Part shown: piece by piece, positions 49,411-58,743 of the stretch
Position numbering within the stretch: the stretch's first letter is position 1
Layout of the letters: each line of letters begins with the position of its first letter
Assembly: GCF_017811175.1 (NCBI RefSeq)
Contig: NZ_JACWIJ010000002.1
Location: 1,922,001-1,986,000, forward strand
Length of the DNA: 64,000 nt
Reading direction: 5' to 3'
Source of the DNA: Melaminivora jejuensis
Lineage (GTDB): Bacteria; Pseudomonadota; Gammaproteobacteria; Burkholderiales; Burkholderiaceae_C
Made by a program: the position numbers and the translations under genes
The notes under the pieces: generated by a model
Databases searched by the model: none
What the model was told of the DNA's origin: nothing
The model's input: the letters and a program-made list of their open reading frames with translations, nothing else

Positions 49411-51690
49411 TCAAAAGTCGTACTTGACCGACAGCTGCACGTTGCGTCCGGGTGCGCTGTAGGCATCCAGCACCTGGCTGCTGGCAGCCAGGCCGCGCGC
49501 GTCCTGCCAGCGCCAATACGTCGTGTCCAGCAGATTGCCGATGCGCGCCTGCAGCGCCAGGCGAGGCGTGAACTGGTAATGGGCGCCCACGTCGATGACG
49601 GTGGCCGCGCGCGGAATGAAGGCCGGGCCGCCAGCCCCTGGGCTGGAAGGCGAGGCACTGACCGGCTGCACGCTACTGGGCGACTTGCGGCCGTAATGCA
49701 CGGCGAGCGCCTCCAGGCCCCAGCGCGCGCGCTCGTAGCGCACGCTGAGCGTGGCCTTAAGCGGATTGACGCTCTCCAGCGGCGTGCGCCTGCCTGCTTC
49801 GGTGCTGTAGCCCTTGGTGTAGGCCACGCCAGCGGCAAGCGTCCAGTGGCGCTCGATGGCCCACTCGGCGCGCAGCTGTGCGCCATGGATGCGCGCGTCG
49901 TTGAGGTTGATGTACTGGAACACCATCGGATCGCCAGGCCGGCCCGTGCCCTGCACGATGTCCTGCTCGATGAAGTTCCGGTAGCGGTTGTCGAACGCCG
50001 CCACGCCATAGCGCCAGGCACCGAACTGCCCGCGTGCGCCGATTTCCACGCTCTTGGCACGCTCAGCCTGCAGCCGGGGGTTGCCTATCGAGGCATAGCC
50101 CTGCAGGGGGTTGGAAAAGCCGTTGTTGACCTGGTCGGGCGTCGGTGCGCGAAAGCCCCGCGACCATTGGGCGTAGGGAGCAAACGCTGGCGAAAGCTGC
50201 CACAGCACGCCCAGGCGCGGGCTGACGGCGCTGCCCGACAGTGACACCGCCTCGCCGTCGTAGCCAGCCGCCGAGGGCGCGAGGGCATAGTGATCCAGGC
50301 GCAGCCCTGGCGTCAGGTTGAACGCCCCCCACGGCATTTCGCTTTGCACGAAAGCGCCGGCCAGCGTGTAGGCCGTACTGGGAAAGGGGCGCGTGGGGAA
50401 GCTCTCGCCCGCAGCCGGTACGGTGCCGTCGCGCAGGGCGCTGCTGCTGGCGCGGCTCCAGTCCAGGCCATAGGTCAGATGCTGGGGCAGGCCCAGCGTG
50501 ATGTCGCTTTGCAGCACGCTGGAAAAGCCAAAAACCCGGGACTGGTAGCGGTTGTCGCGCGTGCGGTCGAGGGCGATGAAGCGGTCTTCCCAGGTCTTTT
50601 GCCGACTCTGCGCGTCCTGCCAGTACAGCGTGGTCTGAGCACGCTGCACACCGCGTGCGTCCGGATCGGCAAAGCGGTGCTCCAGCGAGACGCGCTCGCG
50701 GGCCACGCGGTCGTCACTTTCCAGACCGATGACGCTGGTATCGGCCAGCGGCGGGCTCTTGCGCCCCGAGTACACCTGGGTGTCCTGCGTGCGGCGCAGT
50801 GCCTCCAGGGTCGCACCGAGCTGGTGTGCGCCATCGATGGCGTAGCTCGCCTTGGCCAGCACATAGCCGCTGTCGTAGTCCAGCGGATTGGGCGCGGTGC
50901 GGCGCTCGTCCAGGCTGTCGTCGCTGCCCTGGTTGCCGGTCTGGTGGCCAGCGCGCAGGCTGGCCAGCAACAGGCCCTGCCAATGGCCGCTGCCCTGCCC
51001 CGTGCGCCCGGCCAGGGCCAGCGTGCCGTAGCGCGAGCGATCGACACTGGCATAGCCGCTGCGGGCAAAGCCTCCCAGGCGCACATCGCCCTGCAACACG
51101 TCGCCCGGGTCAAGCGTGCGAAAGCTGACCGCACCGGCCAGGCCATCGCTGCCGAACTGCATCGATGCCGGCCCGCGCAGCACCTCCACGCTCTTGAGCC
51201 CGTCGGGGCTCACATAGTCGCCGCGCCCGGTGGAAAACGCAGCGAACGAAAACGCATTGGGCACGCGGATGCCATCGACCGTCATCAAGACCTGGTTGCC
51301 CTCCAGGCCACGGATGTTGATGCCTTCGACCCCGGCGCGCCCGGTCGGACTGGCCACACTGAAACGCGTCGGGGCGCTGCGCACCGACAGGTCGATCTCG
51401 TCGTCGAGCAAGTCCTTCAGGTTGCGCGGGTCGCGCCGCTCGATGTCGGCGCGCTCGGTCACGGTGACGGTGACCGGCACCTCATCGATCGTGCGCTCGG
51501 TGCGCGTGGCGCTGACAGTGACGGCTCTGAGCGTGGCCGCATCGGCCAACAGCGGCGCCGCAGAAGACGTGCCGGCGGGCAGAGGCGATGCAGGCAGGGG
51601 CGAAGGCGGCTCTTGCGCCCACAAGGGAGCGGCAAGACCAGTCAGGCCGGCACTGGCGAGCGCCAGAACCAGCGGATGCATGTGCAGCAC
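49411..51690 (-). CDS. TonB-dependent haem/haemoglobin receptor
   Basis: Outer-membrane receptor of 759 residues with a signal, a TonB box-like start (TVSATRTERTIDEVPVTVTV), a plug domain with GVEGINIRGLEGNQVLMTVDGIR, and a 22-strand barrel ending NVQLSVKYDF. I chose GTG 51690 since AAGGAA lies 8-9 bases before it; the ATG at 51681 would be too far from this site. It heads the operon receptor-hugZ-hmuSTUV. A Fur-like box with a promoter lies ~130-160 bp upstream. Confidence 0.92.
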   Translation of the reverse strand: MLHMHPLVLALASAGLTGLAAPLWAQEPPSPLPASPLPAGTSSAAPLLADAATLRAVTVSATRTERTIDEVPVTVTVTERADIERRDPRNLKDLLDDEIDLSVRSAPTRFSVASPTGRAGVEGINIRGLEGNQVLMTVDGIRVPNAFSFAAFSTGRGDYVSPDGLKSVEVLRGPASMQFGSDGLAGAVSFRTLDPGDVLQGDVRLGGFARSGYASVDRSRYGTLALAGRTGQGSGHWQGLLLASLRAGHQTGNQGSDDSLDERRTAPNPLDYDSGYVLAKASYAIDGAHQLGATLEALRRTQDTQVYSGRKSPPLADTSVIGLESDDRVARERVSLEHRFADPDARGVQRAQTTLYWQDAQSRQKTWEDRFIALDRTRDNRYQSRVFGFSSVLQSDITLGLPQHLTYGLDWSRASSSALRDGTVPAAGESFPTRPFPSTAYTLAGAFVQSEMPWGAFNLTPGLRLDHYALAPSAAGYDGEAVSLSGSAVSPRLGVLWQLSPAFAPYAQWSRGFRAPTPDQVNNGFSNPLQGYASIGNPRLQAERAKSVEIGARGQFGAWRYGVAAFDNRYRNFIEQDIVQGTGRPGDPMVFQYINLNDARIHGAQLRAEWAIERHWTLAAGVAYTKGYSTEAGRRTPLESVNPLKATLSVRYERARWGLEALAVHYGRKSPSSVQPVSASPSSPGAGGPAFIPRAATVIDVGAHYQFTPRLALQARIGNLLDTTYWRWQDARGLAASSQVLDAYSAPGRNVQLSVKYDF

Positions 51691-51819
51691 AGTGCAAGTT
51701 CCTTGTCAGAAGGCACGGGCTGGCGCAGGCTGGCTGGTGCGGGAGAGGTGATGGAAGCAGGCTGGCGCGCATACCCGGTACGCGCGCCAGTGGCTCAACA
51801 TGAGCGCAGCTTGATTTTA

Positions 51820-51849
51820 ATCATAATGATAGCGATTCTCATTCAACAA
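51820..51849 (-). promoter_or_regulatory. Haem operon promoter with Fur box
   Basis: On the minus strand TTGTTG (51849-51844) and TATGAT (51825-51820) are 18 bp apart. Between them, 51822-51840 matches the 19-bp Fur consensus at 14 positions (CATAATGATAGCGATTCTC on the plus strand). Fur binding here would block the promoter when iron is sufficient. Confidence 0.75.
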
Positions 51850-51888
51850 TCGAAACGCTTCTCAAAAATAAATCCAGTTGCCGCCGGC

Positions 51889-54615
51889 TCACCGCGCCAC
51901 AGGCGCAGGCTCGGCCATGGCGGGCAGATCAGCCGACCAGCAGGTCGTGCGGTTGCGCCCGCTGCGCTTGGAAAAATACATGGCGGTATCGGCTCGCTCC
52001 AGGGCAATCAGGCCGGACTCGTCCTCGGCCTCCATGCTGCAGACACCCAGGCTGATGGTGATGTGCAGCGCAGTGCTGTCGGGCAGCAAAATCTCGCGCC
52101 CGGCGATCAGCAGGCGCAGCTCCTCGGCACGCTCCAGGGCCACCTCGGCATTGGCGCCGGACAGCAGCAGTGCGAATTCCTCGCCACCGATGCGCCCCAC
52201 CATGTCCTGACGGCGCAGCGCCTGCGCCAGGGTCTGGGCCATCTCGCGCAGCACCACGTCGCCGGCGGCGTGGCCCCAGGTATCGTTGACGCGCTTGAAA
52301 TGGTCGATGTCCAGCATGACCAGCGCGGCGTGCCCAACCAGTCCGGCGCGCAGGTGCTGCATCTCCGTGTCCAGCCGCTCCAGGAAGGCACGCCGGTTGG
52401 GCTCCCCGGTCAGGGCATCGGTCAGCGCCATCGTCTCCAGCCGGGTTTCGCGCTGGCGCCGCTCGGTCACGTCGCTGAAGACCCAGCAGTGGCCGATGCG
52501 CCGGCCCTGGTCGAGCAAGGCAAAGGATTCGATCTCCAGGAAGCGCTCGCCGGCCAGCGCCTGCAGGCTCTTGCCTTCGGCAAAGCCGCCCTGGCCGTCG
52601 CTGCGCAGCAGCGCCTGCGCCAGGGACTCGGGCACAAGGGCCGGCAGTTGCGCGACCGCCAGGCCTACCAGGGGCGGCGCAGACGCCTGCAGCCCCAGCA
52701 GCTCCAGCAACTGCCGGTTGGCGGCCACGATCTGCCAATCCTGTGCGTCCGCCACCAGCACGCCGGAAGGAAAGCGATCGATGATGACGCCCAGGGTGCG
52801 CCGGGCATGTTCCAGCGCGCTTTCTGCCCGGCGGCGCGCATCGATGTCCAGCAAAGTCCAGATGATTTCGCCTTCGCCCTCCTGCTGCGGATCGAGCCGG
52901 CTGCCCTGCACGTCGAACCAGTGGACGCTGCCGTCGGCCAGGCGCAACTGCAACTCGATGCGCGCCTGACCATGCTGCTGCAGCGCGGCATAGACCTCGT
53001 GGAAGCGCGTGAAGCTGGCGTCGTCCAGATGCAGCAGCCTGAACGAGGGCTGCGCCTGCAGGGCCTGCGTGCCCACTGCCAGGCCGAACGCCTGGGCGGC
53101 GCGCTCGTTGGCATAGGCGATGCGGCGCTGCGGGGTTGCCATCAGCACCAGGGCGCTGCTTCTGTCCAGCAGGGCATGGATCAGGTTGGTCTGCTCGACC
53201 CGCTGCTGGATGTCGGTTTGCGTGCCCAGCATCTGCAAGGCCCTGCCGCTGTCGTCGCGCTGCGTGACCTCGCCGCGCGACTCGATGCTGCGCCAGCCGC
53301 CGGCCGCCGTGCGCAGGCGGATCTCGACGCGAAACTCCTCGCCGCTGGCCAAGTGCTGCCGCAGCCGGGTGTGCAGCCGCTGCCTGTCGGCTGGATGCAC
53401 ATGCGCCATGAAACGCTCTGCGTCCAGGGTCATCGGCCCACCGGTGTGGCCTAGGATTTCCGCACAGCGAGCGTCCAACAGCACCACGCCACTGCTGCGA
53501 TCCCACTCCCACAGGCCATCGCGCACGGCACGCATCGTTGCGCGCAGACGCTCCTCGCTCAGGGCAATGGCCTGTTGCGCCAGGCGAGCGTAGCGCTCCT
53601 TTTCCTGTTGTTGCAGACGTTCGCTGCGCTCGCGCAGCAGCGCCAGCCACGCTGCGGCGACGAAGCCCGCCAGGATCAAGGCCGTGCCCACAGCGTTACG
53701 CGTCACGATGCGCACGAACTCGGCGCGCACCGGTGCCAGCGCCCGGTTGTGATCCATGCCGGCACTGACCACGAGGGGCAGCGCCTCGACCCGGTGCCAG
53801 GCGTACAGGCGCCACAGGCCATCCATGGGGGAGTCGATGCTGTAGCGTCCGCTGTCCTGGTGGCCCTGGAAGAACCCGGCCCGATCCGGCGGCACCGAAG
53901 TGCCCAGCACCTCGTTTTGGCGCTGCGAGCGTGCCAGATAGCTGCCATCGCTGCGCAGCAGGACGATGACATCGCCCGCGCCGCTGGCCAGGGCTTCGAA
54001 ATACTGTGCGATGTGGTCTGGCGACAGCGACAGCACCAGCACCCCGATGAACACGCCATCGCGCTGCAGCGCCCGGCTGAGCTGGATCGACCAGCGCTGC
54101 GACACCCGCCCGAGCACCGGTCGGCTGACGAACATGCCCGGCACCTGCTGCTGCGCATGTACCTCGAAATGCTCGCGGTCGCGGATGGTCACGGAAGTGC
54201 GCGGCTGGCCCTGCGGCTCCAGGCTGGAATAGACGATGTTGCCTGCCGCATCGGCCACGGCCACCTGCATCACCGTGCCCACGGGGTAGGCCTGCTGCAC
54301 GGCCTGCACGGCGTCGGCAAACGCGGCCCGATCGCGCATGGCGTAGAGTGCGCCCAGGCTTTGCAGCGTGTAGTCCAGCCCCGCCAGCAGCGTCTGCACC
54401 TGCACCGAGGCCGATTGCGCCATCTGCCCCGCGCGCAGCCAGGTCTGCGCCTCGACTTCGCGCTGCTGCTCGCGGTGGCTGGTCAGCAGCACCGACCAGT
54501 AGGCAGCCAGGGCCGCCAGCAGCCCGGCCAGGGCCAGCGCAATCAAGATCTGAGAGCGCGACCATCGATCCCGCTTCAGGAGGCTGGCAACGGGCTTGCG
54601 GCGCTCATCAGGCAT
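51889..54615 (-). CDS. Membrane diguanylate cyclase with periplasmic sensor and PAS domains
   Basis: 908-residue protein making c-di-GMP. It has two membrane helices (~22-44 and ~313-333) around a periplasmic sensor (dCACHE-type; VSRPVLGRVSQRWSIQLSRA), then several PAS segments (~365-750; WEWDRSSGVVLLDARCAEIL). The C-terminal GGDEF domain (~750-890) has the active motif GGEEF and RRQD five residues before it, a c-di-GMP inhibition site. The usual DALTGLPNR reads DALTGEPNRRAF. It is divergent from the haem operon and 200 bp away. Confidence 0.92.
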   Translation of the reverse strand: MPDERRKPVASLLKRDRWSRSQILIALALAGLLAALAAYWSVLLTSHREQQREVEAQTWLRAGQMAQSASVQVQTLLAGLDYTLQSLGALYAMRDRAAFADAVQAVQQAYPVGTVMQVAVADAAGNIVYSSLEPQGQPRTSVTIRDREHFEVHAQQQVPGMFVSRPVLGRVSQRWSIQLSRALQRDGVFIGVLVLSLSPDHIAQYFEALASGAGDVIVLLRSDGSYLARSQRQNEVLGTSVPPDRAGFFQGHQDSGRYSIDSPMDGLWRLYAWHRVEALPLVVSAGMDHNRALAPVRAEFVRIVTRNAVGTALILAGFVAAAWLALLRERSERLQQQEKERYARLAQQAIALSEERLRATMRAVRDGLWEWDRSSGVVLLDARCAEILGHTGGPMTLDAERFMAHVHPADRQRLHTRLRQHLASGEEFRVEIRLRTAAGGWRSIESRGEVTQRDDSGRALQMLGTQTDIQQRVEQTNLIHALLDRSSALVLMATPQRRIAYANERAAQAFGLAVGTQALQAQPSFRLLHLDDASFTRFHEVYAALQQHGQARIELQLRLADGSVHWFDVQGSRLDPQQEGEGEIIWTLLDIDARRRAESALEHARRTLGVIIDRFPSGVLVADAQDWQIVAANRQLLELLGLQASAPPLVGLAVAQLPALVPESLAQALLRSDGQGGFAEGKSLQALAGERFLEIESFALLDQGRRIGHCWVFSDVTERRQRETRLETMALTDALTGEPNRRAFLERLDTEMQHLRAGLVGHAALVMLDIDHFKRVNDTWGHAAGDVVLREMAQTLAQALRRQDMVGRIGGEEFALLLSGANAEVALERAEELRLLIAGREILLPDSTALHITISLGVCSMEAEDESGLIALERADTAMYFSKRSGRNRTTCWSADLPAMAEPAPVAR

Positions 54616-54624
54616 GGAGCTTGT

Positions 54625-55710
54625 TCAGGGTGGTTGCTGAGCCAACGCCCAATGTACATGCTCAACCACCAAGGGCGAAGGGTGCGCCAGCCGCGCCTGC
54701 AGGGCAGCGCGCAGGGACGCCGCCTGCGCTGCATCGGCCACGCGCAGAGCATTGCCCAGGGCCACAGCAATGTTGCGCAGCCAGCGCTCGTGTCCGATGC
54801 GCCGGATGGGGCCGCCCTCGGTCAGCCGCAGAAAGGTGGCTTCGTCCCAGCCGAACAGCGCCGCCAGCTGCTGGCCGGACAGACCGGCGCGCTGGTCGAA
54901 GTCGGGCAGGCTGCTGACTTGGGCGAATTTGTTCCAGGGGCATATCAGCTGGCAATCATCACAGCCGTAGATGCGATTGCCCATGAGCGAGCGCAAGGCA
55001 AGTGGAATTGGCCCGGCGTGTTCGATGGTCAGGTAAGAAATGCAACGCCGTGCATCGACGCGGTGCGGCGCCACGATGGCCCCGGTCGGGCAGATATCCA
55101 TGCAGGCCTGGCAACTGCCGCAGTGCGCTGTGACCGGCTCGGTCGGCTCAAGCGGCATGTCCACATAGATCTCGCCCAGGAAGAACATGGAGCCGGCCTC
55201 GCGCGACAGCACCAGCGTGTGCTTGCCACGCCAGCCCTGGCCGCTGCGGCTGGCCAGCTCGGCCTCCAGCACCGGGGCCGAGTCGGTGAACACCCGGTGG
55301 CCGAAGGGGCCGAGCGCCTCGGCGATGCGGTCGCTGAGTTTTTGCAGCCGTGCGCGCAGCACCTTGTGATAGTCCCGGCCCCGGGCATAGACCGAGACCA
55401 CGCCCTCGGACGGGCGCGCCAGGCGCTCGAACTCGACGGCCTGCCAGCCCGCCGGCGTATCGCGCGGCAAATAATCCATGCGCGCGGTGATGACGCTGAC
55501 GGTGCCCGGCACCAGCTCCGCCGGCCTGGCCCGGCGCATACCATGCGCCGCCATGTACTGCATGTCGCCGTGAAAGCCGGCGGCCAGCCACTGCGCCAGC
55601 CCAGGCTCGGCGCTGGCCAGATCCACGCCGGCGATGCCGATTTGGGAAAATCCCAGTTCACGCGCCCATTGCCGGATGAGAGGAACGAGTTGACTGCTGC
55701 TGACCACCAT
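54625..55710 (-). CDS. queG: Epoxyqueuosine reductase
   Basis: Last step of queuosine synthesis: reduces epoxyqueuosine in tRNA using cobalamin and two Fe-S clusters. The 361-residue enzyme has CGSCQACMDICPT (~194-206) and the second set, CDDCQLICPWN (~242-252). An early cobalamin part contains MQYMAAHGMRRARP. The start ATG 55710 overlaps the divergent tsaE start by 21 bp. It ends 10 bp after the upstream neighbour, the diguanylate cyclase. Confidence 0.95.
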   Translation of the reverse strand: MVVSSSQLVPLIRQWARELGFSQIGIAGVDLASAEPGLAQWLAAGFHGDMQYMAAHGMRRARPAELVPGTVSVITARMDYLPRDTPAGWQAVEFERLARPSEGVVSVYARGRDYHKVLRARLQKLSDRIAEALGPFGHRVFTDSAPVLEAELASRSGQGWRGKHTLVLSREAGSMFFLGEIYVDMPLEPTEPVTAHCGSCQACMDICPTGAIVAPHRVDARRCISYLTIEHAGPIPLALRSLMGNRIYGCDDCQLICPWNKFAQVSSLPDFDQRAGLSGQQLAALFGWDEATFLRLTEGGPIRRIGHERWLRNIAVALGNALRVADAAQAASLRAALQARLAHPSPLVVEHVHWALAQQPP

Positions 55711-56223
55711 AGCGCCGAAATTGTAGGAAGCCTCCTGGCCGGTGCGCTTGCATCCGCATCGCTGACATGGGCAGACGAGGAGGCGACGCAGCGTTTCGCC
55801 CGCGCCCTGGCCGGCCAGCCTGCGCTGCGCAACGCCTTCATCACGCTGCACGGCGACCTGGGCGCGGGCAAGACTACGCTGGTGCGCCACCTGCTGCGCG
55901 CCCTGGGCGTAGCCGGGCGCATCAAGAGCCCGACCTACGCCGTGGTTGAGCCGCACCAGGCGCCCGGCCTGGACATCTGGCATTTCGATTTCTACCGCTT
56001 CAGCGATCCACGCGAGTGGGAGGATGCAGGCTTTCGCGACATCTTCGCCAGCCCCGGCCTGAAGCTGGCCGAGTGGCCGGACAAGGCGGCAGCCGTCCTG
56101 CCGGCGGCAGATGTTGCCATTTGGCTGTATGCCAACGATGATGCGAGCCGGCTCGTCACGCTTGCTGCCCACACACCGCGCGGAGCAGCCCTGCTGCAGG
56201 CGCTGGCACCCACCCTGTCCTGA
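55690..56223 (+). CDS. tsaE: tRNA threonylcarbamoyladenosine synthesis ATPase TsaE
   Basis: 177-residue P-loop protein helping TsaB/TsaD make t6A37 in tRNA. It has Walker A GDLGAGKTTLVRHLL (~57-71), SPTYAVVEPHQAPG and the HFDFYRFSDPREWEDAGF motif. There is no ATG at the N-terminus; TTG 55690 is preceded by AGAGGAACGAG. This start lies inside queG on the other strand, a 21-bp overlap of divergent genes. amiC follows. Confidence 0.9.
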   Translation: MTAADHHSAEIVGSLLAGALASASLTWADEEATQRFARALAGQPALRNAFITLHGDLGAGKTTLVRHLLRALGVAGRIKSPTYAVVEPHQAPGLDIWHFDFYRFSDPREWEDAGFRDIFASPGLKLAEWPDKAAAVLPAADVAIWLYANDDASRLVTLAAHTPRGAALLQALAPTLS

Positions 56224-56236
56224 ACCCTTGAGCGAC

Positions 56237-57718
56237 ATGGCGCGTTTCCCCTCCTCCCCCACCCCTTCCTGCCCTCCCAGCCCGGGCCGGCGGGCCACGC
56301 TGCGCGCCGGCGCCGTGGTGCTACTGCTGGGCGCGCAGCACCTGGCGCACGGCGCCGGCATCGTGGCCGTGCGCGTGTGGCCCTCGCGCGATTACTCGCG
56401 CGTCACCATCGAATCCGACCAGAAGCTGGTGGCCAGGCAATTCTTCGTCGGCACACCGCCACGCCTGGCCGTGGACATCGAGGGCATCGAGCTTGATCCG
56501 GCGCTGCGCGAGCTGGTCGCCAAGGTCAAGCCCGACGACCCCAACATCGCCGGTATCCGCGTTGGCCAGAACGCGCCGGGCGTGGTGCGCCTGGTGGTCG
56601 ATCTCAAACATGCCGCCCTGCCCCAAGTCTTCAGCCTGCCGCCGATTGCCGCCTACCGGCACCGGCTGGTGTTCGACCTCTACCCAGAGCAGGCGGCCGA
56701 TCCGCTGGAGACTTTGATTGCCGAGCGCCTGCGCGAGGCCGCGCCGATGGTGGCCTCCGCCGCGCCCCTGGCGCCCCCGCTGCCGCCGGTGGCCGCGCCA
56801 GCCCCGATCGACCCGCTGGGCGACTTGATCGCCCAGCACGCGGCCCGGGGCGAGGCGCCGCCCACCTCCGGCCTGCCCCTGCCCCTGCCGCCGCCAGCCA
56901 CGTCGCCGGCTCCACCCCCGGCTGTGGCTGCGGCTCCAGCCCCGGCAGCCAAGCGGCCTGTGGTGCGCCCGGCTGCACCGCTCGCCCGCGCCACCGACCG
57001 CTTGATCATCGTCGCCCTCGACCCCGGCCACGGCGGCGAAGACCCGGGTGCCATCGGCCCGGGCGGCACGCGCGAGAAGGACGTGGTGCTGCGTGTGGCG
57101 CACCGCCTGCGCGAGCGCATCAACGCCACCAGCGTAGGCGGCAACCCCATGCGCGCCTTCCTGACGCGCGACGGCGATTACTTCGTGCCCCTGGCCACGC
57201 GCGTGGACAAGGCGCGGCGCGTGCAAGCCGACCTGTTCGTGTCCATCCATGCCGATGCCTTCACCAACCCGGCGGCACGCGGCGCCAGCGTCTTTGCACT
57301 CAGCGAGAGCGGTGCCTCCAGCTCGGCGGCGCGCTGGCTGGCCAACAAGGAAAACCAGGCCGACCTGATCGGCGGCGTGAACGTGGGCGCGCAGGACAAG
57401 CACATCCAGCGCGTGCTGCTGGACATGAGCACCACTGCGCAGATCAACGACAGCCTCAAGCTGGGCAGCGTGCTGCTGGGCGAAATTGGCGGCATGGCCA
57501 AGCTGCACAAGCCGCGCGTGGAGCAGGCCGGCTTTGCCGTGCTCAAGGCACCCGACATCCCCAGCGTGCTGGTGGAAACTGCCTTCATCAGCAACCCCGA
57601 GGAGGAAAAACGTCTGCGCTCGGCTGCCTACCAGGAGCAACTGGCCGACGCGCTGATGCGCGGCATCAGCCGATACTTCGCGCGCAATCCGCCGCTGGCG
57701 CGCAACCGCACCGTGTGA
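56237..57718 (+). CDS. amiC: N-acetylmuramoyl-L-alanine amidase (AmiC type)
   Basis: Periplasmic murein hydrolase that separates daughter cells. The 493-residue precursor has a twin-arginine type signal (GRRATLRAGAVVLLLGAQHL), an AMIN domain (~40-150), a Pro/Ala linker (~175-250) and an Amidase_3 domain (~255-475). Zinc ligands are in DPGHGGEDPGA, the Glu in TREKD and SIHADA; the catalytic Glu is in VLVETAFISN. It follows tsaE by 13 bp. Confidence 0.94.
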   Translation: MARFPSSPTPSCPPSPGRRATLRAGAVVLLLGAQHLAHGAGIVAVRVWPSRDYSRVTIESDQKLVARQFFVGTPPRLAVDIEGIELDPALRELVAKVKPDDPNIAGIRVGQNAPGVVRLVVDLKHAALPQVFSLPPIAAYRHRLVFDLYPEQAADPLETLIAERLREAAPMVASAAPLAPPLPPVAAPAPIDPLGDLIAQHAARGEAPPTSGLPLPLPPPATSPAPPPAVAAAPAPAAKRPVVRPAAPLARATDRLIIVALDPGHGGEDPGAIGPGGTREKDVVLRVAHRLRERINATSVGGNPMRAFLTRDGDYFVPLATRVDKARRVQADLFVSIHADAFTNPAARGASVFALSESGASSSAARWLANKENQADLIGGVNVGAQDKHIQRVLLDMSTTAQINDSLKLGSVLLGEIGGMAKLHKPRVEQAGFAVLKAPDIPSVLVETAFISNPEEEKRLRSAAYQEQLADALMRGISRYFARNPPLARNRTV

Positions 57719-57774
57719 GCCCGCCCGGCCTGCGCTCGCGCGCGGCAGCCCACACTACCCAAGGAGACCCTTCC

Positions 57775-58277
57775 ATGGCCCTGCCCCACGCCCAATCCGC
57801 GCAGCTCGTCAGCATCCGTCCGCTGGGCGCGCTGCTGGCCGACACCCAGTCCTACGCCATCATCAAGGCAGCGCAGCTGGAGGTCATCCGGGTGGTGCTG
57901 CGCGCTGGCGAGCGCCTGCGCCAGCACGACACGCCGGGCGAGATCACCGTGCAATGCCTGGAGGGTGAGGTGCAGTTCGAGGTCGGCGGCGCCACGCATG
58001 TGCTGCGCGCTGGCGATCTGCTGCATTTGCAGGCACGTGCGCCGCACGCCCTGAGAGCGTGTTTACGATCCCCGCGCGGGTGCGCGAGCGCGGCCTCGGG
58101 CGGTCTGCGGCGTTGCAAATCCTCGCGATAGCACGGGCTATCGCTGCGGTTTGCGCCTGGCAGCCCATCCCGATCCGCACTCGCGCCCCTGCGCGCGGAG
58201 ATCGTGAACACGCTCTGAGCGCCATCCACGACAGCTCGCTGCTGCTGACCATCTGCCTGCTGCCCGGCCAGGCCTGA
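57775..58277 (+). pseudogene. Cupin-domain protein gene interrupted by a MITE
   Basis: The gene opens at ATG 57775 after AAGGAGACCCTTCC and gives a normal small cupin (IRVVLRAGERLRQHDTPGEI, GATHVLRAGDLLHLQARAPH). At 58054 the MITE enters, and translation runs through it to a stop at 58131 (118 residues, the last ~26 foreign). After the element the frame continues LSAIHDSSLLLTICLLPGQA to a stop at 58277. Removing 161 bp plus one TGA (164 bp) restores one frame of 112 residues, showing the former gene. The truncated product might still fold. Confidence 0.85.
58055..58215. mobile_element. 161-bp MITE, copy 2, inside the cupin gene
   Basis: Ends GAGCGTGTTTACGATC and GATCGTGAACACGCTC, flanked by TGA on both sides (58052-58054, 58216-58218). 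It is the inverted version of the copy at 44810-44970. Differences seen by eye are three substitutions. Confidence 0.9.
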
Positions 58278-58435
58278 CGCCCGGGGCCTGTGCCGCCTTC
58301 CTACGCCCGCTGACAGGGCGCGCTGACAGGATTGCCACCGTGCAGACGCATATTCCAGATGCAGGCCCGGCCCGGGCTGCTGGACGCGGCAGGCGCGTCC
58401 TGCCCGGCAGGGTTCCTTCACATCAGGAGAACGTC

Positions 58436-58669
58436 ATGAACTACCGTCACCTTGTCTGCATCGCCGCCAGCGCCGCCGCCCTGGGCCTGGCAGGCTGCTC
58501 CAGCAATCCGACCAATGCCCAGATCGGTACCGGCGTGGGCGCCGTGGCCGGCGGTGTGGTCGGCAGTGCCGTCGGCGGCACGGCGGCCACTGTGATCGGC
58601 GCCGGCGCCGGTGCGCTGATCGGCCACGAACTGGGCGAGGATCGCGACCAGCGCCAGGGCCGCCGTTGA
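58436..58669 (+). CDS. Small glycine-zipper lipoprotein
   Basis: 77-residue envelope lipoprotein. The signal ends in LAGC (Cys ~20), followed by a glycine zipper, IGTGVGAVAGGVVGSAVGG and VIGAGAGALIGHELGED, that probably inserts in a membrane, and a charged tail. It resembles the osmotically inducible/YMGG-type group. The start ATG 58436 has CAGGAGAACGTC before it. Confidence 0.85.
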   Translation: MNYRHLVCIAASAAALGLAGCSSNPTNAQIGTGVGAVAGGVVGSAVGGTAATVIGAGAGALIGHELGEDRDQRQGRR

Positions 58670-58683
58670 AGCAAAAAATCGGG

Positions 58684-58743
58684 TCAAATCGGCCTAAAAC
58701 CCTTGCTGGGCAAGCGCTAACAGCTATTTATTCAGTAGCAATA
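58684..58743 (-). repeat. Dispersed repeat, copy 9 (end of dedA)
   Basis: The plus strand reads CTGGGCAAGCGCTAACAGC then TATTTATTCAGTAGC. The last codons and stop of the convergent dedA-type gene (58728) lie inside it. Confidence 0.7.

Noticed and set aside
53575..56223. An 882-codon frame leading into tsaE
   Set aside because: The first ~700 codons are antisense to the diguanylate cyclase and queG; only the last 177 match TsaE.
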